The notes: generated from the sequence alone by a model not told the origin. Shown: positions 1 to 6,770, counted from the first letter of the stretch. The stretch is DNA of 7,291 bases from Campylobacteraceae bacterium (GCA_026986085.1 JALSPE010000150.1:1-7291); one strand, 5' to 3'. A program made the numbers and translations.

Positions 1-1
1 A

Positions 2-1813
2 CTACTCTACAGTAACACTCTTAGCCAAATTTCTTGGCATATCAACATCATTTCCAAGCCTTACAGATATCTCTAAAGCTAAAAGTTGAGTAACTACCAT
101 CATCTCAAAAAACTCAAGCATTACATGAGAGCTAGACTCTGTTTTAATAAAATCATCAGCCAATTCAAACTCTTCAGGAGAGATTGCCAAAATTGTTGTA
201 TCTCTAGCACTCAACTCCTCTACATTTGATTTTATCTTATCATATAAAAGAGTTTTAGGCATTAGAGCAATAGTAAACAATTCACTATCTGCTAATGCAA
301 TTGGTCCATGTTTCATCTCTCCAGCGGGGTAGCCTTCTGCATGAAGATAGCTAATCTCTTTTAATTTAAGAGCACCCTCTAATGCCAATGGAAAGAAGAT
401 ATCTCTTCCTATAAAAAAGAAACCATGCCCGTGTAGATATCTCTTAGATAATCTATGTATCTTATCATGTAACCTGCTCTCTACTTTCAAAGAGTTTGGA
501 CTCTTTCTTAACGCCTCTATTTCACTCTCTAAAAATTCACTATCAACCACACCTCTTTTTTGTGCTACATATAAAGATAACATCCAAAGTAAAAGAGTTT
601 GTGTCGCAAATGCTTTTGTAGATGCCACACCCTTCTCTACACCAGCTCTAGTAAGTAAAGCAGCATCACTCTCTCTAACAATAGATGAGTTATCAACATT
701 ACATATACTTAAACTCTTTAAACCTGCTCTTTTTGCCATTTTAAGAGCTTCAAGCGTATCTGCTGTCTCTCCACTTTGAGATATTGTAATAAATAGAGTA
801 TTGCTACTTAAAAGTGGCTCTTTATATCTAAATTCACTTGCAATCTCAACATCACATCTAATCTTAGCAATCCTCTCAAAAAGATATGATGCACTCAAAG
901 CACTATGATAACTTGTTCCACAAGCACAAATTTTTATAGACTCAATCCCATCAAAAAAATCTTCGCTTATCTCTTCAAACTCTATTCTTTTATCTAAAAC
1001 TCTCCCCATCATAGTATCAACTACAACGCTAGATTGCTCATAAATCTCTTTCTCCATAAAAAATCTAAAACCATCTTTTTGAGCAGATAACTTATCTCCA
1101 CTCAAAGGTATAGTGGTAAAATCTTTTCTATTGCCATCTATATCATAAAGCTCAACTTCATCACCTTTTGCAAAACCATACTCACCATCTTCTAAGTAGT
1201 AAACACTATCTGCTTTACCAATAACAGCCGTATCTGAAGATGCAAAATAGACTTCATTATCTCCAAAACCAATAAGCATAGGAGAGCCATTTTTAGCAAA
1301 AAATATTCTATCTGGCTCATCTTTGGTAATAAGAAGTGTTGCATATGCTCCATGAAGTTTAGATATTGTTGCCTTAAATGCTTCAAAAGCCAACTTGCCA
1401 CTATTTAACTCTCTCTCAAATAGATGAACAATAACCTCTGTATCTGTTTGGCTTAAAAACTCTACTCCACCATCAATTAACTCATCTTTTAAAGCAGTAT
1501 AATTCTCTATAATTCCATTATGCACAACATAAGATTTTTTACCCAAATGTGGATGCGCATTTAACTCATTTGGCTTACCATGAGTTGCCCACCTTGTATG
1601 CCCAATTGCCACTCCAAAACCATCAGATGTAAAGCTAGAACTCTTCTCCTCCAAATTACTTAACTTCCCGACAGCCTTAAAGTGAGTTAGAGTATCGCTA
1701 TTAATTACAGCAATTCCAGCACTGTCATACCCCCTATACTCCAACTCCCTTAAGCCATCTATTAATATCTCTTTCTTCTCTTTATCGCCAACATAGCCAA
1801 CTATACCACACAT
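2..1813 (-). CDS. glmS: Glutamine--fructose-6-phosphate aminotransferase (isomerizing), GlmS
   Basis: This enzyme makes glucosamine-6-phosphate from fructose-6-phosphate and glutamine, the first step towards UDP-GlcNAc for peptidoglycan and LPS; it is cytosolic. The 603-residue protein is complete, with a TAG stop at 2-4, and close to the usual length of about 609. The N-terminal glutaminase domain starts MCGIVG, so Cys2 becomes the nucleophile after Met removal. GHTRWATHG (71-79), HNG (98-100) and Asp124 build the glutamine pocket. Two SIS sugar-isomerase domains follow at about 290-425 and 455-595, with CGTS (298-301), SQSGET (345-350), the KLKE and KHGP region (483-504) and the C-tail AKSVTVE carrying the fructose-binding Lys598. 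The start codon directly follows the gltX stop (TAAATG), and an AAGGG Shine-Dalgarno lies inside the end of gltX. It is therefore probably co-transcribed and translationally coupled. There is no room for a glmS ribozyme leader. Confidence 0.98.
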   Translation of the reverse strand: MCGIVGYVGDKEKKEILIDGLRELEYRGYDSAGIAVINSDTLTHFKAVGKLSNLEEKSSSFTSDGFGVAIGHTRWATHGKPNELNAHPHLGKKSYVVHNGIIENYTALKDELIDGGVEFLSQTDTEVIVHLFERELNSGKLAFEAFKATISKLHGAYATLLITKDEPDRIFFAKNGSPMLIGFGDNEVYFASSDTAVIGKADSVYYLEDGEYGFAKGDEVELYDIDGNRKDFTTIPLSGDKLSAQKDGFRFFMEKEIYEQSSVVVDTMMGRVLDKRIEFEEISEDFFDGIESIKICACGTSYHSALSASYLFERIAKIRCDVEIASEFRYKEPLLSSNTLFITISQSGETADTLEALKMAKRAGLKSLSICNVDNSSIVRESDAALLTRAGVEKGVASTKAFATQTLLLWMLSLYVAQKRGVVDSEFLESEIEALRKSPNSLKVESRLHDKIHRLSKRYLHGHGFFFIGRDIFFPLALEGALKLKEISYLHAEGYPAGEMKHGPIALADSELFTIALMPKTLLYDKIKSNVEELSARDTTILAISPEEFELADDFIKTESSSHVMLEFFEMMVVTQLLALEISVRLGNDVDMPRNLAKSVTVE

Positions 1814-3205
1814 TTAAACTACCCTTTTTTTATAATCTTTAAGAGCTTCAATCCTATCTCTAGTCTCATCAATCCCAATAATAGATATAACCTCATCAAG
1901 CCCAGGACCCCTCATCGCTCCAAAAAGTGCTACTCTCAAAGGCTGCCCCAACTTTCCAAAACCAATCTCTTTATTGTTTACAAACTCTTCCATTAAAGTA
2001 TGAATATCTTTTGCATTGCCTGCACCTTTACTCTCTAAAAGTGTAACAAATTCATCTATAATCTCTAGTGCATTACCTTTTAGAGCCTTTTTTATTGCTT
2101 TTTCATCATATTCACTAGGTTTTAATAAAACTGCATTAACTTCACTAGCTAAATCTTTTAATGTTTTAGCTCTCTCTTTTACTAATCCAATTACAGTAGT
2201 AATTTTATCACTATCTTCGCTAACTACTCCAAAATCTTTCAAAAGTTCAAACAACTTCTTGTTAGAGCTACTCTTTATATATTGAGAGTTTAGCCATAAA
2301 AGCTTATCTAAATTATAACTTGAAGCACTTCTGTTTATATTTTTTGGGTCAAAAAGCTCTATCATCTCGTCTATACTAAATATCTCTTGATCCCCATTGC
2401 TCCAACCTAGCCTTACTAAAAAATTTAAAAGTGCCTCTGGTAAATACCCCTCTTTTTTATACTCCATTACATCTAGAGCACCATCTCTTTTACTAAGTTT
2501 TTTACCCTGCTCATTATTTATCATTGCAACATGATAAAATTTTGGTGGCTTAAACCCAAGAGCTTTGTAAACAACAAGTTGCTTTGGCGTATTATATAAG
2601 TGGTCATCTCCACGAATTACATCAGTTAAACCCATCTCATAATCATCAATAGCAACAACAAAGTTATAAGTTGGTGTGCCATCACTTCTAGCAATGATAA
2701 AATCATCAACCTCACTTGCTGCTATTTTAATCTCACCCTTTATACCATCTTCAAACTCTATAAAGCCATCAAGAGGAGCTTTAATTCTAATAACTGGCTC
2801 TACACCAACTGGTGGCTCACCATTAAAATCTCTATATCTGCCATCATACCTAGGTCGCTCACCCTTTGCTTCTTGTGAAGCTCTTAACTCATCTAGCTCC
2901 TCTTTTGTCATATAGCATTTATAGGCTTTACCCTCATCAAGTAGCTTTTGAATATACTTTTTATATATCTCAAATCTTTTAGATTGATAAACAACCTCTC
3001 CATCATAATCCATACCAACCCAATTAAAAGCTTCAAGTATTGCCTCTAGCGCCTCTTGCGAATTTCTCTTTAAATCTGTATCTTCTATTCTTAATCTAAA
3101 CTCTCCACCACAATGTCTCGCATATAACCAACTAAACAGAGCTGTTCTTAAACCACCTATATGCAGATACCCTGTAGGGCTTGGTGCAAATCTTGTAACT
3201 ACCAT
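1814..3205 (-). CDS. gltX: Glutamyl-tRNA synthetase (class I)
   Basis: This enzyme charges tRNA with glutamate using ATP in the cytosol. The 463-residue protein opens with the Rossmann fold signature RFAPSPTGYLHIGG; the HIGH motif is HIGG at 15-18. The KMSKS-type loop is KLSKR at 236-240. Other catalytic-domain landmarks are RIEDTD (39-44), SDGTPTYNF (174-182) and DVIRGDDH (195-202). The C-terminal third is the helical anticodon-binding part. The CxC..CxH zinc cluster of the E. coli enzyme is not seen. Many Campylobacterota carry two GltX proteins, one of which charges tRNA-Gln for later amidation. Length and sequence resemble the H. pylori GltX1 type as I remember it, but the paralogue assignment is inference. 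The start at 3205 has an AAAAGG Shine-Dalgarno about eight bases upstream. The gene begins 25 bases after accC and ends flush against glmS, so it is in one operon. Confidence 0.97.
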   Translation of the reverse strand: MVVTRFAPSPTGYLHIGGLRTALFSWLYARHCGGEFRLRIEDTDLKRNSQEALEAILEAFNWVGMDYDGEVVYQSKRFEIYKKYIQKLLDEGKAYKCYMTKEELDELRASQEAKGERPRYDGRYRDFNGEPPVGVEPVIRIKAPLDGFIEFEDGIKGEIKIAASEVDDFIIARSDGTPTYNFVVAIDDYEMGLTDVIRGDDHLYNTPKQLVVYKALGFKPPKFYHVAMINNEQGKKLSKRDGALDVMEYKKEGYLPEALLNFLVRLGWSNGDQEIFSIDEMIELFDPKNINRSASSYNLDKLLWLNSQYIKSSSNKKLFELLKDFGVVSEDSDKITTVIGLVKERAKTLKDLASEVNAVLLKPSEYDEKAIKKALKGNALEIIDEFVTLLESKGAGNAKDIHTLMEEFVNNKEIGFGKLGQPLRVALFGAMRGPGLDEVISIIGIDETRDRIEALKDYKKRVV

Positions 3206-3230
3206 TAATATACCTTTTAATCTGGGCTAT

Positions 3231-4574
3231 CTACCCACTATAATCTTCTAAATATTTTGTATCAAAATTATTACTTATAAAATCTCTATTTCTCATCATC
3301 TTTCTATGAAACTCTATTGTTGTCTTAACTCCAGCAACCTCAAATTCATCTAAAGCTCTCTTCATCCTAGCAATTGCATCTTCTCTATCTTCTCCCCAAA
3401 CAATCAACTTTCCTATCATAGAGTCATAGTGTGTTGGAATAATATAGTTACAATGAGCATGAGTATCAACTCTTACATCTTTACCACCAGGAGCTATCCA
3501 CTTTTGAATCTTCCCCGGACTTGGCAAAAAGCTTACTGGATCTTCTGCTGTAATTCTACACTCAATTGCATGTCCTTTAAGTTTTACATCCTCTTGCTTA
3601 GGTAACTCTTTACCCTCTGCAATCTCTATCATAAGCTTAACAATATCAATTCCACTAACCATCTCACTTACACAATGCTCAACTTGTAAACGAGTGTTCA
3701 TCTCCATAAAATAGAAATTGTTATGTTTATCTACCAAAAACTCAAAAGTTCCTGCACCCTCATACTTCAAAAATTTAGTTGCCCTAACTGCTGCTTGATG
3801 TAACTCTTCTCTTCTAGCATCATCTAAAACAACTGCTGGAGACTCCTCAATAAGTTTTTGATGGCGTCTTTGCATAGAGCAATCTCTCTCTCCTATATGA
3901 ATAGCACCACCCTTGCCATCACCAACAACTTGCACCTCTACATGGCGTGGAGCCTCTATAAATTTTTCCATATATAAAGTTCCATCACCAAATGCATTTA
4001 CAGATTCAGCCTCACAAGCTAAAAAAGCATTCTCAATATAACTCTCATCTTCAACTATACGCATACCTCTACCACCACCACCTGCTGCGGCTTTAAGGAT
4101 AATAGGGTATCCAACCTCTTTTGCCATCTCTTTGGCAACTTCTGGTGTAGATACAGCACCATCACTACCAGGAATAGTAGGCACACCAGCCTCTGCCATA
4201 ACCTGCTTTGCCTTAGATTTATCTGCCATTAAATCCATCAACTCCACAGATGGACCAATAAATTTTATACCGTGATGTCCACAAATCTCCACAAAGCTCT
4301 GATTCTCACTTAAAAAGCCATACCCAGGAAAGATTGCATCACACTCAGTAATCTCAGCCGCACTCATAACTGCTGGAATATTTAAATAACTATCGCTACT
4401 CTTTACATCCCCAATACAAACAGCAGCATCAGCAAAATTTAAATATGAAGCATCTTTATCACCCTTAGAGTAAACAACAACAGCCTCTTTACCCATCTCT
4501 TTTATTGTTCTAATAGCTCTTAGGGCAATCTCTCCTCTATTTGCTATTAAAATTCTCTTTATCTCTTTTGCCAT
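3231..4574 (-). CDS. accC: Acetyl-CoA carboxylase, biotin carboxylase subunit
   Basis: AccC carboxylates the biotin of AccB using ATP and bicarbonate, the first half-reaction of malonyl-CoA synthesis. The 447-residue length is normal. Domains run in the standard order: N-terminal biotin carboxylase domain (about 4-113, RILIANRGEIALR), ATP-grasp (about 118-315) and C-terminal domain (about 335-440). Visible catalytic elements are Lys161, the glycine-rich loop AAAGGGGRGMR (162-172), Lys240, Glu278, and EMNTRLQVEH (291-300) with Glu291, Asn293, Arg295 and Glu299. Arg340 in ECRITAEDP matches the Arg that stabilises the biotin enolate in the E. coli enzyme. The start overlaps the accB stop by one base (TAATG), a strong sign of translational coupling and equal subunit supply. 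A pyruvate or propionyl-CoA carboxylase biotin carboxylase subunit would look similar, but the adjacent accB argues for acetyl-CoA carboxylase. Confidence 0.96.
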   Translation of the reverse strand: MAKEIKRILIANRGEIALRAIRTIKEMGKEAVVVYSKGDKDASYLNFADAAVCIGDVKSSDSYLNIPAVMSAAEITECDAIFPGYGFLSENQSFVEICGHHGIKFIGPSVELMDLMADKSKAKQVMAEAGVPTIPGSDGAVSTPEVAKEMAKEVGYPIILKAAAGGGGRGMRIVEDESYIENAFLACEAESVNAFGDGTLYMEKFIEAPRHVEVQVVGDGKGGAIHIGERDCSMQRRHQKLIEESPAVVLDDARREELHQAAVRATKFLKYEGAGTFEFLVDKHNNFYFMEMNTRLQVEHCVSEMVSGIDIVKLMIEIAEGKELPKQEDVKLKGHAIECRITAEDPVSFLPSPGKIQKWIAPGGKDVRVDTHAHCNYIIPTHYDSMIGKLIVWGEDREDAIARMKRALDEFEVAGVKTTIEFHRKMMRNRDFISNNFDTKYLEDYSG

Positions 4575-5029
4575 TACAACTTCTCTACTCTAAATAGTGG
4601 CATATCATACTCTACAGGCTCTCCATCTTGAACTAAAATCTCAATAATTTTACAATCATACTCAGCCTCAAGCTCATTCATAATTTTCATTGCTTCTAAT
4701 ATACAAAGAGTCTGCCCTTTTTTAACTCTATCCCCAGCCGATACAAAAGCAGGAGAATCTGGCGATGGCGAGGCATAAAATGTTCCAACCATAGGAGATG
4801 TAATAAAATCTGCACTACTATCATCACACGCAACACTACTACCTGAGACATCTTGTGTTGCTAGTGGTGCAGGAGTTGCAGCTACAGCAGCTTGTGGAGC
4901 CTGAGCAACAACCACATCTCCGCCTTCTCTCTCCATATCAATTTCAAACTCTCCATCTTTAACTTTAAGTTTACCAAGCTTACTTCTACCAAAAACTCTT
5001 ATTAACTCTTTTATCTCTTCTAAATTCAT
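4574..5029 (-). CDS. accB: Acetyl-CoA carboxylase, biotin carboxyl carrier protein
   Basis: AccB carries covalently bound biotin between AccC and the AccA/AccD carboxyltransferase. The 151-residue protein has the usual three parts. A short N-terminal segment (1-40) begins MNLEEIKELI. A flexible Ala/Pro/Gln-rich linker follows (about 42-65). The C-terminal biotinyl domain (about 75-150) holds the biotinylation motif EAMKIMNE at 112-119, with Lys115 as the modified residue. The FYASPSPDSPAFV stretch (84-96) corresponds to the protruding 'thumb' typical of acetyl-CoA carboxylase BCCPs, which separates it from other biotinyl domains. The start is supported by an AAAGGGA Shine-Dalgarno at 5037-5043, seven bases upstream. 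It is the first gene of the leftward run accB-accC-gltX-glmS and is divergent from dcd. AccA and AccD are not in the window. Confidence 0.96.
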   Translation of the reverse strand: MNLEEIKELIRVFGRSKLGKLKVKDGEFEIDMEREGGDVVVAQAPQAAVAATPAPLATQDVSGSSVACDDSSADFITSPMVGTFYASPSPDSPAFVSAGDRVKKGQTLCILEAMKIMNELEAEYDCKIIEILVQDGEPVEYDMPLFRVEKL

Positions 5030-5047
5030 ACTTTAATCCCTTTAGTC

Positions 5048-5076
5048 TTTATAAACAAACTGCTTATAAATGTAAA
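5048..5076 (-). promoter_or_regulatory. Candidate promoter for accB-accC-gltX-glmS
   Basis: On the minus strand there is TTTACA (5071-5076), a 17-base spacer and TATAAA (5048-5053), close to a sigma-70 promoter. Initiation would fall near 5041, which would clip the accB Shine-Dalgarno (5037-5043). A second -10-like box, TATAAG at 5063-5068, would start RNA near 5056 and leave a complete ribosome-binding site; it lacks a good -35, which is common in Campylobacterota. One of the two is likely used; the sequence alone does not decide which. Confidence 0.45.
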
Positions 5077-5083
5077 ATTATTT

Positions 5084-5120
5084 TGGTTATAATACCATAA
5101 ATTAAATGAAACAAAAGAGG
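5084..5120 (+). promoter_or_regulatory. Candidate dcd promoter and ribosome-binding site
   Basis: TATAAT at 5088-5093 is a perfect -10 box. It follows a T-rich tract with TG just upstream (TTTTGGT), as in Campylobacterota promoters that rely on an extended -10 rather than a -35. Initiation is expected near 5100. AGAGG at 5116-5120 is the Shine-Dalgarno, five bases before the ATG at 5126. The box overlaps the divergent accB promoter region, so the two transcription units share a 96-base control region. Confidence 0.6.
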
Positions 5121-5125
5121 TATTT

Positions 5126-5689
5126 ATGGGTTTAAAGTCAGATAGTTGGATAAGAGAGAGGTCAAAAGAGGGTATGATAACACCTTTTTGCGAAGGATTA
5201 GTAGGCGAAGGCGTAGTAAGTTACGGATTAAGTAGCTATGGTTACGACATTAGAGTAAGTGATGAATTTAAAATATTTACAAACATAAATGCACAAGTTG
5301 TAGATCCAAAAGATTTTGATGAGAATAATGTTGTAGATTTCAAAGGTGACATCTGCATAGTCCCACCAAACTCTTTTGCACTTGCTAGAACTGTAGAGTA
5401 TTTTAAAATGCCACCAAATGTATTGGCAATTTGCCTTGGTAAAAGCACATATGCAAGGTGTGGAATTATAGTAAATGTTACACCGTTTGAGCCAGGTTTT
5501 GAAGGACATATAACTATAGAAATAAGCAATACAACCCCACTTCCTGCAAAAATTTACGCAAATGAGGGTATTGCACAAGTTCTATTTTTAGAAGGAGACC
5601 AGCAGTGTGAAACGACCTATTCAGATAGAAAAGGTAAATATCAAAAACAAAAAGGTATAACTTTGCCTAAAATTTTAGAAAAATCCTAA
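5126..5689 (+). CDS. dcd: dCTP deaminase
   Basis: Dcd deaminates dCTP to dUTP, which dUTPase converts to dUMP for thymidylate synthesis; it acts in the cytosol as a homotrimer. The 187-residue protein matches the family length. The conserved core is GKSTYARCG (105-113), with Ser107 and Arg111 at positions equivalent to E. coli Ser111 and Arg115. It is followed by VTPFEPGFEGHITIEISN (118-135), in which Glu132 is the expected catalytic base. The C-terminal YSDRKGKYQKQKG (165-177) is the segment that closes over the nucleotide. It looks like the monofunctional deaminase rather than the fused deaminase-dUTPase, though that distinction is by resemblance. It is transcribed away from accB, an arrangement I recall from other Campylobacterota. 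No obvious terminator follows; a promoter-like sequence begins just before its stop codon. Confidence 0.96.
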   Translation: MGLKSDSWIRERSKEGMITPFCEGLVGEGVVSYGLSSYGYDIRVSDEFKIFTNINAQVVDPKDFDENNVVDFKGDICIVPPNSFALARTVEYFKMPPNVLAICLGKSTYARCGIIVNVTPFEPGFEGHITIEISNTTPLPAKIYANEGIAQVLFLEGDQQCETTYSDRKGKYQKQKGITLPKILEKS

Positions 5690-5703
5690 AATTGTGATAT
5701 AAT
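5674..5703 (+). promoter_or_regulatory. Candidate promoter feeding the structured element and kbp
   Basis: TATAAT at 5698-5703 is preceded by TGA (5695-5697), giving an extended -10. TTTAGA at 5674-5679, inside the end of dcd, is a fair -35 with an 18-base spacer. Initiation would be near 5710, only about three bases before the left edge of the 5713-5979 palindrome. Only 21 bases separate the palindrome from the kbp start, too few for another promoter, so kbp RNA must either start here, start inside the element, or read through from dcd. Confidence 0.45.
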
Positions 5704-5744
5704 AAATTTATAAACCTGAGTTCGACGGAGTATCATAGCCACAG

Positions 5745-5843
5745 AATCCAAAGAATGCATAAGATTTTTTAAATTAAATTCGTAGGACTACCCGTAGGTA
5801 ATTCAAGAATTTTATTTGGAAAAGATTGTGCATTATTTGGTTT
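5745..5843. repeat. Hairpin arm 1 of the palindrome
   Basis: Positions 5745-5781 pair with 5807-5843 in one unbroken register of 37 positions. Mismatches occur at 5747/5841, 5753/5835, the tandem G-A/A-G pair 5763-5764/5824-5825, and 5775/5813. Three pairs are T-G in the plus orientation (5760/5828, 5769/5819, 5770/5818), so they would be G-U wobbles in a plus-strand RNA but A-C mismatches in a minus-strand RNA. The 25-base loop (5782-5806) contains GTAGGACTA, complementary to the loop of arm 2, and a small TACC/GGTA inner stem. Confidence 0.75.
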
Positions 5844-5852
5844 CCCTTCGGG

Positions 5853-5947
5853 CTTTACAAGGTTTCCCTTATGCGTCATTAAATTTTTTTGAATTAACTA
5901 GTTAGTCCTGCAAAAATTTAATTTAGCCTAAGAGAAACCTTGTAAAG
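5853..5947. repeat. Hairpin arm 2 of the palindrome
   Basis: Positions 5853-5888 pair with 5912-5947 in one register of 36 positions with five mismatches (5867/5933, 5872/5928, 5875/5925, 5876/5924, 5877/5923). The outer 19-position part is CTTTACAAGG... against ...CCTTGTAAAG; the inner 11 bp (ATTAAATTTTT against its complement) are perfect. The 23-base loop (5889-5911) includes the perfect palindrome TAACTAGTTA (5895-5904) and TAGTCCTGC (5903-5911), which is complementary to the arm 1 loop. Confidence 0.75.
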
Positions 5948-6000
5948 CTGTGGCTACGATACTCCGTTGAACTCAGGTTAAAAAATATTAAGGAGTAACA

Positions 6001-6462
6001 ATGGGACTATTTAGTTTCTTTAAAGATAAAGGTAAAAAGCTACTTGGTGGTGGTAATGATGATGAAGCAATCAAAAACGAAATCGAAAATAGCTTCGATG
6101 GAGAACCAGTTCAAGGCTTAGTAGTATCAGTAGAAGATGGTGTAGTAACCTTAGCAGGATTAGCATCAGATAATGCAACAAGAGAAAAAGTTATTCTAAT
6201 AGCTGGAAATGTAGAAGGTGTAGAGAGCGTAAACGCAGACCAACTAATAACAGCACAAACAGTAGCTGAAACTAACGAAAGAGACTTCCCAGAGCCAAGA
6301 TTCTATACAATCAAAGATGGCGACACACTATGGGCAATTGCACAAGAGTATTATAACGATGGTAACAAATATACACAAATAGTAGAAGCAAATTTAGAAG
6401 TTATAAAAGATGCTGACAAAATCTACGCAGGACAAACAATAAGAGTTCCTGAATTAGCATAA
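6001..6462 (+). CDS. kbp: BON and LysM domain potassium-binding protein (Kbp/YgaU family)
   Basis: The 153-residue protein has the same size, domain order and N-terminus (MGLF.F.KD.G.KL) as E. coli Kbp (YgaU), a soluble cytoplasmic protein that binds K+ and changes shape on binding. Residues 22-86 form a BON domain (GLVVSVEDGVVTLAG at 39-53, followed by NVEGVESV at 70-77). A short linker leads to a LysM domain (about 101-150; FYTIKDGDTLWAIAQEYY and the closing KIYAGQTIRVP). There is no signal peptide or membrane segment, so the LysM domain is not expected to act on cell-wall glycan outside the cell. A strong Shine-Dalgarno, AAGGAG at 5990-5995, lies five bases before the ATG. The gene stands alone, behind the large structured element, which may act as its leader. 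Binding of K+ in this organism is inferred from family resemblance. Confidence 0.88.
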   Translation: MGLFSFFKDKGKKLLGGGNDDEAIKNEIENSFDGEPVQGLVVSVEDGVVTLAGLASDNATREKVILIAGNVEGVESVNADQLITAQTVAETNERDFPEPRFYTIKDGDTLWAIAQEYYNDGNKYTQIVEANLEVIKDADKIYAGQTIRVPELA

Positions 6463-6671
6463 ATAAGCTAAAGGCTTTATGCCTAAGGCTTTATAGGCTA
6501 TTTATAACTCTAATTTTATATATTTATTTGACTATTTCTTTTAAATAATTATTATTTTAAAGCCCAAATAAACTATAAACTCTATCATATCTCTATATTT
6601 TTTGAAAATTTTTAAATAGTATAATATTAAAAAATAGTTTATATTAAGATATATTACAATTTTTATTTAGA

Positions 6672-6770
6672 TGTTATAATAATATTTTATTTAAAAACTT
6701 TAGTCTAATTTAGGGCTTAAAGTTAAGAATATTTAGTTAAAAAGGGGAGATAACTTTTTCTCCCTTTTTT
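6672..6770 (+). ncRNA. Possible small RNA between kbp and the repeat gene
   Basis: TGT followed by TATAAT (6672-6680) would start RNA near 6687. About 85 bases later comes a hairpin with a terminal T run (6739-6770). The span also contains a 7-bp stem, AACTTTA (6696-6702) with TAAAGTT (6718-6724). The layout of promoter, small stem and terminator fits a small RNA. However, -10-like boxes arise easily in DNA this AT-rich, and no good -35 is seen. Confidence 0.2.
6739..6770. terminator. Bidirectional intrinsic terminator
   Basis: AAAAAGGGGAGA (6739-6750) and TCTCCCTTTTTT (6759-6770) pair over 12 positions around an 8-base loop. The only imperfect pair is 6744/6765, G-T in plus-strand RNA and C-A in minus-strand RNA. 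Each strand ends in a run of T. On the minus strand it lies 10 bases after the stop of the repeat gene. On the plus strand it could stop kbp read-through or a small RNA. Confidence 0.8.

Larger units (their letters stand above)
5713..5979. repeat. 267-base nested palindrome that folds as a four-way junction
   Basis: The ends 5713-5744 and 5948-5979 (AACCTGAGTTC... against ...GAACTCAGGTT) pair over 32 positions, with one G-T pair and one A-C mismatch. The 203 enclosed bases divide without remainder into hairpin arm 1 (5745-5843), a mini-hairpin CCCTTCGGG (5844-5852) and hairpin arm 2 (5853-5947). The helices therefore abut at the junction with no unpaired linker. No open reading frame of note, transposase or tRNA-like part is present, and no target-site duplication is visible at the edges. 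It fills nearly all of the 311-base gap between dcd and kbp. It could be a structured 5' leader, a stable small RNA, or a miniature palindromic mobile repeat. I do not recognise it as a named family. Confidence 0.85.

Noticed and set aside
1814..1830. glmS ribozyme leader
   Set aside because: The glmS start touches the gltX stop, so there is no leader; the upstream sequence is coding.
5228..5578. Minus-strand open frames opposite dcd
   Set aside because: They lie wholly inside the well-conserved dcd gene and resemble no family; they are shadows.
5713..5979. Known stable RNA (RNase P, tmRNA, 6S or SRP RNA)
   Set aside because: I see no tRNA-like ends or tag reading frame for tmRNA, no RNase P conserved core and no SRP-type loop; the four-way plan does not match the 6S rod. 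Only a covariance-model search could exclude this fully.
5713..5979. Insertion sequence or integron attC site
   Set aside because: There is no transposase, no visible target-site duplication at the edges, and no proper pair of attC core sites; a non-autonomous palindromic repeat remains possible.
6465..6500. Terminator just after kbp
   Set aside because: The repeated AAGGCTTTAT gives only a four-pair hairpin with no following T run, too weak to call.
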